From an uncultured Eubacteriales bacterium (GTDB lineage: Bacteria; Bacillota; Clostridia; Oscillospirales; Oscillospiraceae), in contig URDJ01000024.1 in the NCBI GenBank assembly GCA_900546615.1, positions 1 through 45,548 on the forward strand: a DNA stretch of 45,548 bases, read 5' to 3'. Position 1 is the stretch's first letter. Every line of letters starts with the position of its first letter. The notes below the pieces were generated by a model. It worked only from the letters and a program-made list of their open reading frames with translations, ran no database searches and was not told where the DNA came from. A program made the position numbers and the translations under genes. Below are positions 15,889 through 23,263 of the stretch, piece after piece.

Positions 15889-17328
15889 TTATGACAGACC
15901 AATGAGCGGCCAGAAAAGGAAAGCTGTAGCCAAAAGCGCAACCAGTGCAAATAGATTTATTATGCAGCCGGCTTTGAATTCCTGCGACACAGAATAGCGT
16001 TCCAGATCAAACGATATTATATTCGGCATGCTGTTAAAAGGAAGGAAATTTGCGCCTATGGCAATTGCCATGACAGTAACGCTGCCGAGAACAAAGGGGC
16101 TGAACCCCAGAGTTTCGGCCATGGTCATCGCCATCGGTACAAAAATCATGGTCATCGCGTTCATGCCCGCAAAAATTATGTGGACAAAAATTATAAACGC
16201 AAGCCATATCGCGAGGAATGTCGTATAGCCAACATTGTAGATCCACGGAATGGCATCAAAAATATTGGTTATCAGCCAACTGAAAGCCCCTACGCTGTTG
16301 AGAACATCGGCAATGCCAATCGAAAGTCCTATCCACACCAGAGGCCCCATCGTTACATGGCTGAGTATCTTCTTGCTGTCTCCGACCGAAAAGCACGGCA
16401 GAAGCATGAGAGGAACAGTCAGGAACACGGTAAAGCTGTCGTTTATGCCGGTATAGCTGTTCGTGATCCACATAAGCAGCGTGAGAGCGAAGCAAAACAG
16501 CGTCCACTTTTCGTTTTTTGAAAGCGGTCCCATCGCCTTTAGCGCTTCTTCGGCGTAAGATACATCAATCTTTTTCCTGCTGCTTTCATAGTTCTTGGGC
16601 GGATACATCTTATTTATGACCCAGGGTATGAACAGAATAGTTACTATCGAAGGTATAAAGCCCGCCACAAAGAAACTGCCCCATGACATTGAGTCGCCCA
16701 GAGCATTTTGCATGAGCGCCATTCCTGTTGGGCTGGCGCCGCAGGCCGTCAGGAACATCAACGTGCAGGTCGTATTCGTGAACATTGTCGACAGGGATAT
16801 GCTCTCACCGCCGGCCTCACCACGCTTATGGCCCAGATTGTTTTCCAGACCGTCTATTATCGGACACAAAACAGCTGCTCTGGCCGAAGCCGAAGGAACA
16901 AATGAACCCATAGCTCCTATGGTGATGTTCATCGCATACGATGCGCGCAGGTATGTCTTTCCAAACTTTGCGAGCACCCAATAGCCAAGCCTGGACCCAA
17001 GACCGGTCATCGACAAAACCGCTCCCATTATTTCAGCATAAAACACCAGCCACCAGGCGCCCATGGAAAACCCGGAAAGCACCGCCGCCCCGGATACCCC
17101 GCAAAACGAAACCATCAGAAATGCAGCAAATGTTGTGGACAGCCACTCGGGGATAGGTTTGCATATCCACATAAAGAAACACCAGAAAAACAGAATCAGT
17201 ATCCTCTTGGCGTTCTCCTCAAGGCCTGCAAAAGGAATAAAGAAGTATATCGCCAAGGCAGCCGCAGATATTATGGCCGTAACGGCAGCCCACCGCCAGG
17301 GGCTGTCTTTACCCAGCACTTTTTTCAT
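15889..17328 (-). CDS. SLC13/DASS-type anion transporter 2
   Basis: A 479-residue membrane protein of the same superfamily but clearly not a close copy of its neighbour. It starts MKKVLGKDSPWRW, enters a first helix at about residue 13, and has a CKPIPEWLSTTFAAFL segment typical of the family's early helices. Where DASS carriers have Ser-Asn-Thr signatures this one shows FVPSASARAAVLCPI in the first half and AGMNAMTMIFVP in the second. GAAAGGAGAGGGAA precedes the ATG; the sucD-like gene ends 19 bases upstream, so it belongs to the same transcript. The likely substrate is a di- or multivalent organic anion handled by the operon enzymes (inference from context). Confidence 0.8.
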   Translation of the reverse strand: MKKVLGKDSPWRWAAVTAIISAAALAIYFFIPFAGLEENAKRILILFFWCFFMWICKPIPEWLSTTFAAFLMVSFCGVSGAAVLSGFSMGAWWLVFYAEIMGAVLSMTGLGSRLGYWVLAKFGKTYLRASYAMNITIGAMGSFVPSASARAAVLCPIIDGLENNLGHKRGEAGGESISLSTMFTNTTCTLMFLTACGASPTGMALMQNALGDSMSWGSFFVAGFIPSIVTILFIPWVINKMYPPKNYESSRKKIDVSYAEEALKAMGPLSKNEKWTLFCFALTLLMWITNSYTGINDSFTVFLTVPLMLLPCFSVGDSKKILSHVTMGPLVWIGLSIGIADVLNSVGAFSWLITNIFDAIPWIYNVGYTTFLAIWLAFIIFVHIIFAGMNAMTMIFVPMAMTMAETLGFSPFVLGSVTVMAIAIGANFLPFNSMPNIISFDLERYSVSQEFKAGCIINLFALVALLATAFLFWPLIGLS

Positions 17329-17347
17329 TTCCCTCTCCTTTCTCTTA

Positions 17348-18271
17348 TCACGGATGATCTTCTTTGGCTTCCAGTGTTTTCAACGCGCCTCCCAGCTTCG
17401 AATTCTCCTCCGCTACCAGCGATACCAAATGTCCCACAGTATCCGCTATTTTTACTCCTGCCTCCGAAAGAGCTTTGACCTTTGATTCAACAGTTCCGGT
17501 CCCGTTGGACACGATCGCACCGGCGTGTCCCATCTTTTTCCCTTTAGGTGCATACCTCCCTGCTATAAATGCGATTACAGGTTTCGGGTAGTTTGTCTCC
17601 TTTATGTACTGTGCAGCCAGCTCCTCGCTGCCTCCACCGACCTCCCCGATCAGGACAACCAGTTTGGTATCATCATCATCTCGGAAAAGTTCAAGCGCTT
17701 CCTTGTGGTTCAACCCAATTATCGGGTCTCCACCTATGCCGATGCACGTCGACAGTCCGAAACCTGCATACGTCAGGTTTGAAGCATTTTCGTGAGCCAG
17801 CGTTCCGCTGCGAGAAACAAGTCCTATGTGGCCTGCTCCGTAAATATTGTCCGGCATCATCCCTATTTTTGTTTTGCCGGGAGAAATTATCCCCATTGTA
17901 TTAGGCCCGACTACGATTATCCCTTTTTTCCTCGCTGCATGAACAATGTCCAGTGTGTCCCTGACAGACACCCATTCAGTGGAAATGACAATTGTCTGTA
18001 TCTCAGCTTCAATTGATTCAAACGCCGCAGACCTGACACCTGTGACGGGCACCATGATCAGGGATGCATTTATCTCCGGATGATGGAGCTTTGCTTCGGC
18101 CACAGTGTCGTATACAGGCCTGTCACAAACAGTGCGTCCGCCTCTGCCAGGGGTAACCCCGCACACGACATCGACATTATACTCCAACATCCTGCGGGCA
18201 TGCTCACTTCCGGTTTTACCAGTAATGCCCTGAATCATAAGTTTTGTGTTCTCGTTTGCGATAATACTCAT
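17348..18271 (-). CDS. sucD: Succinyl-CoA synthetase-like ligase, alpha subunit
   Basis: ADP- or GDP-forming acyl-CoA ligase alpha subunit of 307 residues; with its partner it converts acyl-CoA + NDP + Pi to acid + CoA + NTP. Visible: N-terminal CoA-binding loop MIQGITGKTGSEHA, VTPGRGG, SRSGTL, GIGGDPI, and the phospho-histidine motif GHAGAI with His249. The usual GPNCPGII motif reads GPNTMGII and the usual TLTYE reads TLAHE, positions near the substrate site, so the acyl group may not be succinyl. It overlaps the beta gene by four bases (ATGA). Alternatives are malate-CoA ligase or a sulfoacetate-CoA-ligase-type enzyme; the family is firm, the substrate is not. Confidence 0.85.
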   Translation of the reverse strand: MSIIANENTKLMIQGITGKTGSEHARRMLEYNVDVVCGVTPGRGGRTVCDRPVYDTVAEAKLHHPEINASLIMVPVTGVRSAAFESIEAEIQTIVISTEWVSVRDTLDIVHAARKKGIIVVGPNTMGIISPGKTKIGMMPDNIYGAGHIGLVSRSGTLAHENASNLTYAGFGLSTCIGIGGDPIIGLNHKEALELFRDDDDTKLVVLIGEVGGGSEELAAQYIKETNYPKPVIAFIAGRYAPKGKKMGHAGAIVSNGTGTVESKVKALSEAGVKIADTVGHLVSLVAEENSKLGGALKTLEAKEDHP

Positions 18272-19404
18272 ACTTTGTCCTCCAGAAGCCTTGCAGCGAG
18301 CTTTACCGCGTCGTCAGTAGTGCCAAAGCGTATGATCGGAACGCCCAGAGCCTCGAGCATGTCCCAGCCCTCCTGTGCCTTGTATCCTCTCAGCTTAACC
18401 ACGATAGGTATTTTGAGGCCCTTCAGTTCATCCAGCCCCTCCATTATCCAGGAGGCCACTTGGGCCGTTGAAAACTGACCCCCAAATCCATTTACGACCA
18501 CAGCTTCAATATGCGGATTCTGTTTTATGAGCCTGGCACCAAGCCTGAAACAGTTGCCGTTCATTCTCGAACCCATGTCCATAAAGTTGAACGGCTTTAG
18601 ACCATAATGCCTGACTGTATCCAGAGTTGCCATGCCAAGGCCCGCCCCAAACACCATCAGACCCACAGTCCCCTCAGAGTCGACTTCAACGTATGCCATC
18701 CCCGCATCAATCGCTTCCTGCTCCAATGGGGTCGCTTTGCTTTTCCGGGGAAGTATTTTCCTGTCTTTCTGTCTGTAAAGCGCATTGTCGTCGATAGACA
18801 GTTTCGCATCTGCCGCCACAAAGCTTCCATCGTCCAATTCCGCCAGAGGGTTTATCTCGGCCGTAGTCGCGTCCAACTCCAGAAACAAAGTGTTTAGCTT
18901 CACCGCAATCTCTGAGATTTTCTGCGCTTTTTCGGATGCTACTCCACAGTCTCCAATTTGACAGGCAAGCTGCGCCTTGTCTATTCCCTCTGTTATATCG
19001 ACCCTTATATGCCTGCTTTCTGCGCTGCTGACCGTATCCTCAATGTCCATGCCGCCTTCGGCTGAATACAATAGTATGCGGCGCCGGCCTACCGTGTCGA
19101 GAGTAATGCCCAAATAGTGCTCATTGGCGATTTGTAAAAACGGTACCGCCAGGGCTGCCCTTGTGCGCTCTCCATCAAGTTCGAGACAGAATATGCCCTT
19201 CAACACCTCGGGCATTTCCCCTGCGTTCCTGACGACCTTTATTCCTCCTCGCTGGCCGCGATGTCCGCACAACGCCTGAGCCTTAACTACGCACGGGTAT
19301 TCGAGCTCCGGGATCGCTTCGCCTTCCCAAATCAGCACACCGTTATCGATTGCTATTCCGTACTCAGAAAATGCGGTTTTTCCTTCAATTTCATATAGAT
19401 CCAT
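18268..19404 (-). CDS. sucC: Succinyl-CoA synthetase-like ligase, beta subunit
   Basis: ATP-grasp subunit of the acyl-CoA ligase, 378 residues (typical about 385). Visible: GKTAFSEYGI start, VVKAQALCGHRGQRGGIKV (family: VVKAQ.HAGGRGKAGG), the Mg-nucleotide segment EINPLAEL, VFGAGLGMATLDTV, and a C-terminal CoA-ligase fold. Two strongly conserved glycine loops are changed: the usual DxGGGA reads DMGSRMN, and NIFGGI reads NGFGGQ. The ATG abuts the korC stop (TAA-ATG), with AAAGAGG upstream. Its place after the oxidoreductase genes says it takes the acyl-CoA made by that enzyme and captures the thioester energy as NTP, though the reverse direction is chemically possible. Confidence 0.83.
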   Translation of the reverse strand: MDLYEIEGKTAFSEYGIAIDNGVLIWEGEAIPELEYPCVVKAQALCGHRGQRGGIKVVRNAGEMPEVLKGIFCLELDGERTRAALAVPFLQIANEHYLGITLDTVGRRRILLYSAEGGMDIEDTVSSAESRHIRVDITEGIDKAQLACQIGDCGVASEKAQKISEIAVKLNTLFLELDATTAEINPLAELDDGSFVAADAKLSIDDNALYRQKDRKILPRKSKATPLEQEAIDAGMAYVEVDSEGTVGLMVFGAGLGMATLDTVRHYGLKPFNFMDMGSRMNGNCFRLGARLIKQNPHIEAVVVNGFGGQFSTAQVASWIMEGLDELKGLKIPIVVKLRGYKAQEGWDMLEALGVPIIRFGTTDDAVKLAARLLEDKV

Positions 19405-19941
19405 TTAAGCTAATCCTCTTTCGTACCCATACCTGAGCGCAGCAAGGTTCATTTCCTGCATCTTTCCCGGGAGCCGCTCCTTTATGGCGGATTCAATGGA
19501 CCTGATGTCGACGTCTTTTAAAATCGCCGCAACAAATCCCAGCATTATTACGTTAGCCATGAACGGCTTAAACTGGTGCTCAGCTATGTTCGTGACATCA
19601 AGAGCATACACGGCATTGGGAAGATCCTCGTACTTATCCTTCGATATATAGGTCGAATCCACAAATATCACGGCATTCGGATTGATTCTGGTGATAAATG
19701 TCTTGAAGGACACTTCGTTAAAAGCAACCAGAATATCAGCATTGTCAACCTCTATGAATCCTATAGGTTTGTCCGAAACGACCAAGCTTGCCTGGCATGC
19801 TCCTCCTCTGGCTGCCGCGCCATAACTTTGGGTCTGGGCAATCTCAAGTCCTTCAAACAGGCCATATGCGTTTGCCATAAGCATGGCCATTACGATAACT
19901 CCCTGACCGCCGGACCCGGCGATTCTAATGTCTTTACGCAT
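19405..19941 (-). CDS. korC: 2-oxoacid:ferredoxin oxidoreductase, gamma subunit
   Basis: A 178-residue gamma subunit of the 2-oxoacid:acceptor oxidoreductase family. It has the start RIAGSGGQGVIVMAMLMANA, the AQTQSYGAAARGGACQASLV motif and a substrate/CoA-side fold. It overlaps korD by eight bases and is followed directly by the ligase beta gene. With KorA, KorB and KorD it forms the four-subunit enzyme that cleaves a 2-oxoacid with CoA and ferredoxin. Confidence 0.92.
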   Translation of the reverse strand: MRKDIRIAGSGGQGVIVMAMLMANAYGLFEGLEIAQTQSYGAAARGGACQASLVVSDKPIGFIEVDNADILVAFNEVSFKTFITRINPNAVIFVDSTYISKDKYEDLPNAVYALDVTNIAEHQFKPFMANVIMLGFVAAILKDVDIRSIESAIKERLPGKMQEMNLAALRYGYERGLA

Positions 19942-20152
19942 GAACGGCCTCCTTTTGAACGTCTATACACAGATCTGGACACAGTCTCTCACACATCAGG
20001 CAACCCACGCATTTTTCAGGGAATTCAACGGATGGCATCCTGTATCCTCTGTCGCTGCGCTTTTCGCTGAGTACCAGCACTCCCTTGGGGCAGTTGTGTA
20101 TGCATATCTCACAGCCTTTGCACCACTTGGCATCAATCGAAATCAACATCAT
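19934..20152 (-). CDS. korD: 2-oxoacid:ferredoxin oxidoreductase, ferredoxin-like delta subunit
   Basis: A 72-residue protein with two [4Fe-4S] cluster motifs, CKGCEICIHNCPKG and CVGCLMCERLCPD, each CxxCxxCxxxCP, which carries electrons from the TPP site to external ferredoxin. I set the start at ATG 20152, overlapping the korB stop as ATGA, with GGGAGAGG upstream, rather than at an in-frame TTG six codons earlier. It is followed by korC with an eight-base overlap. Confidence 0.92.
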   Translation of the reverse strand: MMLISIDAKWCKGCEICIHNCPKGVLVLSEKRSDRGYRMPSVEFPEKCVGCLMCERLCPDLCIDVQKEAVHA

Positions 20153-20955
20153 TCCATCCTCTCCCTGCAAGTCTTCAGGTTGTCATGTATAGTCGGCTTA
20201 TCAATGTCGATGAGAGTCCCCAAACGCAGTTGAGTCCCGCCCATCTCAACCAACTCGCCCTGCTTGATCGGGGAATAGATCCTTCTGAATGCCTCAAGCA
20301 TTTCATACCCCTTATCGGTGCCATACATATTCCTGCCGGCCCCGGTAGGGCACTGAGAAATTATCTCTACCACCGAAAAGCCCCGGTGCCTGACCGCATC
20401 CACGAACGCTCTCTCCAGCTGCACCGGATGAGCAGTGGTCCACCGTGCAAAGAATGTTGCCCCGGCTGCTGCCGAGAGTTTTCCCAAGTCGAAAGGTTCT
20501 TCCTCGTTTCCATATGGCGAAGTCTTAGTCTTGCTCATAAGTGGGGTCGTCGGCGCTTTCTGCGCGCCTGTCATGCCATAGACAAGATTCGACATTTGAA
20601 TGACCGTGATGTCTATATTCCTGCGCGCCGCATGAATAAAATGATTTCCTCCAATGCCCACGTTGTCTCCATCTCCGGTAAACACGATCACGGTCTTGTC
20701 CGGTCTCGCCATTTTGGCCCCCTGAGCAAACGCGATCGGGCGGCCGTGCAGCGTATGAGCTACATCATAATTCAAATACAGAGGCAGCCAGCAGCCGCAT
20801 CCTGCACCACTGAAAAAACCAACGTCTCCCTGCTTGAGCTGGAGAGTATCCATGGCCCGAATAAAACTGTTCAGCGCCGTTCCATATCCACAGCCTGGGC
20901 AGAATATCAGCGGCGGTCCGTCTTTTCTCAGTTTATTTGCAAAAAGTTCTTTCAT
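20149..20955 (-). CDS. korB: 2-oxoacid:ferredoxin oxidoreductase, TPP-binding beta subunit
   Basis: A 268-residue beta subunit that holds thiamine diphosphate. Visible: FCPGCGYGTALNSFIRAMD (about residues 18-36), HGRPIAFAQGAK, the TPP/Mg motif GDGDNVGIGGNHFIHAARRN, then VYGMTGAQKAPTTP, where relatives have YGMTGGQ.SPTTP. C-terminal CPTGAGRN is as in 2-oxoglutarate-type enzymes. It overlaps korA by four bases (ATGA) with GGAGGTGAT close upstream. The pattern fits KorB rather than pyruvate:ferredoxin oxidoreductase; the exact 2-oxoacid is unproven. Confidence 0.92.
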   Translation of the reverse strand: MKELFANKLRKDGPPLIFCPGCGYGTALNSFIRAMDTLQLKQGDVGFFSGAGCGCWLPLYLNYDVAHTLHGRPIAFAQGAKMARPDKTVIVFTGDGDNVGIGGNHFIHAARRNIDITVIQMSNLVYGMTGAQKAPTTPLMSKTKTSPYGNEEEPFDLGKLSAAAGATFFARWTTAHPVQLERAFVDAVRHRGFSVVEIISQCPTGAGRNMYGTDKGYEMLEAFRRIYSPIKQGELVEMGGTQLRLGTLIDIDKPTIHDNLKTCRERME

Positions 20956-22091
20956 TTGCCCATCACCTCCGCTATGGCGTTCTCTATCATCGAGGGAGAA
21001 AATATCTGGCCTCCGAGACTAGACAGGCCGCTTATCTTCTCTTTGCCAACCAGGCGCTGAATCTCAAGAACATACTGTCCCATGTTCATCTCCGGAACCA
21101 GTATGTGCTTTGCCTTAGAACAAAACTCCATGATCTGCTTTTCCGGCAGAGGCCAAACCGTATTGACTTTCATCCAGCCAACCCTGTAGCCTTCCTCTCT
21201 GGCATTTTCTACCGCCGCCCCTACCGACCGTGCCGTCGTTCCGTAGCATATGACGCCCACATCCATATCGTCATCAAAAAATGTCTTGACGTCCACTATG
21301 TTATCAATGTTCTTAAGCACCTTACCGCTGATGTGTCTTACAAATTGTGAGCCAAGCTGAGTGCTTGCGCCATTTGCCACGCCTCTGTAATTGTGTGTGC
21401 CCGACTCCCAGCGTCCATTGCTCCCCTGATAAAAGTTCACATGCGGGATGAGATCATTTTCGTCGGGCCTGTACCACTCATCAACAGGCTCCTGAGCAGT
21501 ATTGTCATATATCTCCACTTCCTCAGGAATAACAATTTTCTCTGTCAGGTGTCCCATCAGAGCGTCACTGAGCACTATTACGGGCATCATATATTTGTCT
21601 GCCAGGTCAAATGCCCGTCTTGTAAAGTCAAACATCTCCTGAACCGAAGACGGACACAGTGTGATACTCTGAAAATCACCGTTGGAATTATACCGGCACT
21701 GCATGATATCGCCCTGCGTTGGCATCGCTACCTGCCCGCCGCTTGGACCTCCGCGGGAAATGTAGCCAATCACTACGGGCCGCTCTGCCGCTATGGCATA
21801 GCTTATTCCTTCGGACATGAGACAGAATCCGGGGCCGGATGTGGCAGTCATTGCTCTGGAGCCGGCCAACCCCGCTCCTATGGCTGAGCATATGGAACAA
21901 AGCTCATCCTCCATCTGCATAAACACGGCATCTTCCTGCGGCAAGCGCAGCGACGCATGCTCAGAAATCTCCGTAGCCGGGGTGATGGGATAACCCGCAA
22001 AATATTTGCATCCTCCAGCTATCGCTCCTTCCACCATGGCCGCGTTGCCCTGTATTATGACTGTTCCTGCGTTCTTAAGCTTTCTTTTCAA
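20952..22091 (-). CDS. korA: 2-oxoacid:ferredoxin oxidoreductase, alpha subunit
   Basis: A 379-residue alpha subunit of KorA type: IIQGNAAMVEGAIAGGC, AGYPITPATEISE (about residues 34-46, with the Thr that contacts TPP/substrate in relatives), MQMEDELCSICSAIGAGLAG, TATSGPGFCLMSEGI, and a C-terminal VPEMNMGQYV. The substrate-loop motif normally read as GGPSTG is GGPSGG here. The start is TTG at 22091: GGAGG stands seven bases upstream and no closer ATG fits. It lies 18 bases after the hydroxyacid dehydrogenase gene, in the same transcript. The reaction is 2-oxoacid + CoA + oxidised ferredoxin to acyl-CoA + CO2 + reduced ferredoxin. Confidence 0.92.
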   Translation of the reverse strand: MKRKLKNAGTVIIQGNAAMVEGAIAGGCKYFAGYPITPATEISEHASLRLPQEDAVFMQMEDELCSICSAIGAGLAGSRAMTATSGPGFCLMSEGISYAIAAERPVVIGYISRGGPSGGQVAMPTQGDIMQCRYNSNGDFQSITLCPSSVQEMFDFTRRAFDLADKYMMPVIVLSDALMGHLTEKIVIPEEVEIYDNTAQEPVDEWYRPDENDLIPHVNFYQGSNGRWESGTHNYRGVANGASTQLGSQFVRHISGKVLKNIDNIVDVKTFFDDDMDVGVICYGTTARSVGAAVENAREEGYRVGWMKVNTVWPLPEKQIMEFCSKAKHILVPEMNMGQYVLEIQRLVGKEKISGLSSLGGQIFSPSMIENAIAEVMGK

Positions 22092-22109
22092 GTTTCTTCC
22101 TCCGATCTG

Positions 22110-23081
22110 TCAAAGGCCATTGACTATGTTATCCGGCCTTTCACCGTTGAGTACTTTCAGCGCATTGCCCACGCAGAATCTTACCTGATTCTGCACAAGT
22201 TCTACAGTAGACGAACCCAGGTGAGGAGTCGCTATCACATTTGACCCCGTATGGAAAAGCGGGTCGTCCGGAGTGGGCGGCTCACTCTCAAAGACATCAA
22301 GAGCAGCTCCCCATATCTCGCCCGTTCTGAGCGCTTCAGCCAACGCCTTCTGGTCTACGCACTTGCCTCTCGCGTCATTAACAAGGATCGCTGTTTTCTT
22401 CATCTTTTTGAATTCTTCAGCTCCAAGCATGTGATAGGTGCTCGGAAGCAGCGGCACAACAAGAAGAACAATATCAGATTCCCTGAGTAGCGTATCAAGT
22501 TCCACATACTCGGCGCCATATGCCGCTTCTCTCTCAGGTGAAAGTCTGACAATGTCGTAATATATCTCTCTCATCCCAAAACTGGAAAGCTTTTTAAGCA
22601 CTGCGCTCCCTATGTCACCGGCCCCGCCTATCACGCCTATCGTTTTACCTGCAAGCGTGTAGCTGTCATGCCGATATGTCCAGCAGTTCCATTCTCCTTT
22701 TTCCATAAGCAGCGGAGATAACTGAACTATGCGCCTTAGGAGCGCTATCATGAGACCAATGTCAAACTCAGCTACGCTGTCTGACGCCCCTCCCTTGTAG
22801 TTGCAAACGTATATCCCTCTGCTCCTTGCAAACTCAAGGTCTATTCTGTCGACTCCAATACCCATTTCCTGTATCAGCTTTACTTTGGGCATCTGCTCAA
22901 TAACTTCTTTGGTAATATACCCCTGGTGCAGCCACAGGACCTCTGCGTCTTTTAATTCCCCTTTCTTCCCAGTCGACGGCTGATAGAACCCCAGTTCGAC
23001 CTCAGGAAGCGCACATTCTGCAAAAATTTTCTCCATTTTTTCATTCTGATGGTCGAAATATACAATGCTGTCTTTGATCAT
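22110..23081 (-). CDS. D-isomer-specific 2-hydroxyacid dehydrogenase
   Basis: A 323-residue NAD-dependent dehydrogenase that interconverts a 2-hydroxyacid and a 2-oxoacid. The Rossmann motif GVIGGAGDIG is at residues 149-158 and is followed by an acidic residue (Asp176 in YYDIV), which favours NAD over NADP. The catalytic triad is present: Arg238 (NDARG), Glu267 (ESEPP) and His287 (TPHLGSS). The length is normal. It is the first gene of the nine-gene operon, with AAAGGAG ten bases before the ATG and a good promoter at 23181-23209. Context makes its product the 2-oxoacid used by KorABCD. Which acid (2-hydroxyglutarate, sulfolactate or another anionic one) is not visible. Confidence 0.88.
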   Translation of the reverse strand: MIKDSIVYFDHQNEKMEKIFAECALPEVELGFYQPSTGKKGELKDAEVLWLHQGYITKEVIEQMPKVKLIQEMGIGVDRIDLEFARSRGIYVCNYKGGASDSVAEFDIGLMIALLRRIVQLSPLLMEKGEWNCWTYRHDSYTLAGKTIGVIGGAGDIGSAVLKKLSSFGMREIYYDIVRLSPEREAAYGAEYVELDTLLRESDIVLLVVPLLPSTYHMLGAEEFKKMKKTAILVNDARGKCVDQKALAEALRTGEIWGAALDVFESEPPTPDDPLFHTGSNVIATPHLGSSTVELVQNQVRFCVGNALKVLNGERPDNIVNGL

Positions 23082-23132
23082 TTCACACTGTCTCCTTTCT
23101 GTTACTGCTCAACACGCCTGCAAAGTGCTACC

Positions 23133-23165
23133 GTGGTCTAAGCAATTCACGCTGCTGCAGACCAC
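23133..23165 (-). promoter_or_regulatory. Inverted repeat in the leader of the hydroxyacid operon
   Basis: GTGGTCT (23133-23139) and AGACCAC (23159-23165) form a 7-base inverted repeat around a 19-base centre, downstream of the promoter and upstream of the dehydrogenase start. It could be an operator or an RNA hairpin in the 5' leader; sequence alone does not decide. Confidence 0.4.
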
Positions 23166-23179
23166 CCAATCGTTAAAAT

Positions 23180-23211
23180 GATTGTAAGTCACTATTTAAA
23201 TCATGACAATC
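23180..23211 (-). promoter_or_regulatory. Promoter of the 2-hydroxyacid/2-oxoacid operon with overlapping inverted repeat
   Basis: Minus strand: TTGTCA (23204-23209), 17-base spacer, TACAAT (23181-23186), each one base off consensus, about 100 bases before the dehydrogenase start. GATTGT (23180-23185) and ACAATC (23206-23211) form an inverted repeat that covers both promoter boxes, a plausible site for a regulator such as the adjacent LysR. Confidence 0.65.
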
Positions 23212-23223
23212 AAGCAAATTTTA

Positions 23224-23254
23224 ACGCCAGATAAACGGTTTGTTTATCTGGCGT
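23224..23254 (-). terminator. Terminator of LysR gene 1
   Basis: A perfect 13-pair stem (23224-23236 with 23242-23254) with a 5-base loop begins 9 bases after the LysR stop and is followed on the minus strand by TTAAAATTT. It separates the regulator from the operon promoter at 23181-23209. Confidence 0.7.
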
Positions 23255-23263
23255 CGTACCCAA

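Noticed and set aside
23133..23165. T-box or riboswitch in the hydroxyacid operon leader
   Set aside because: Only a 7-base inverted repeat is visible, with no conserved T-box or known aptamer sequence and no terminator alternative.
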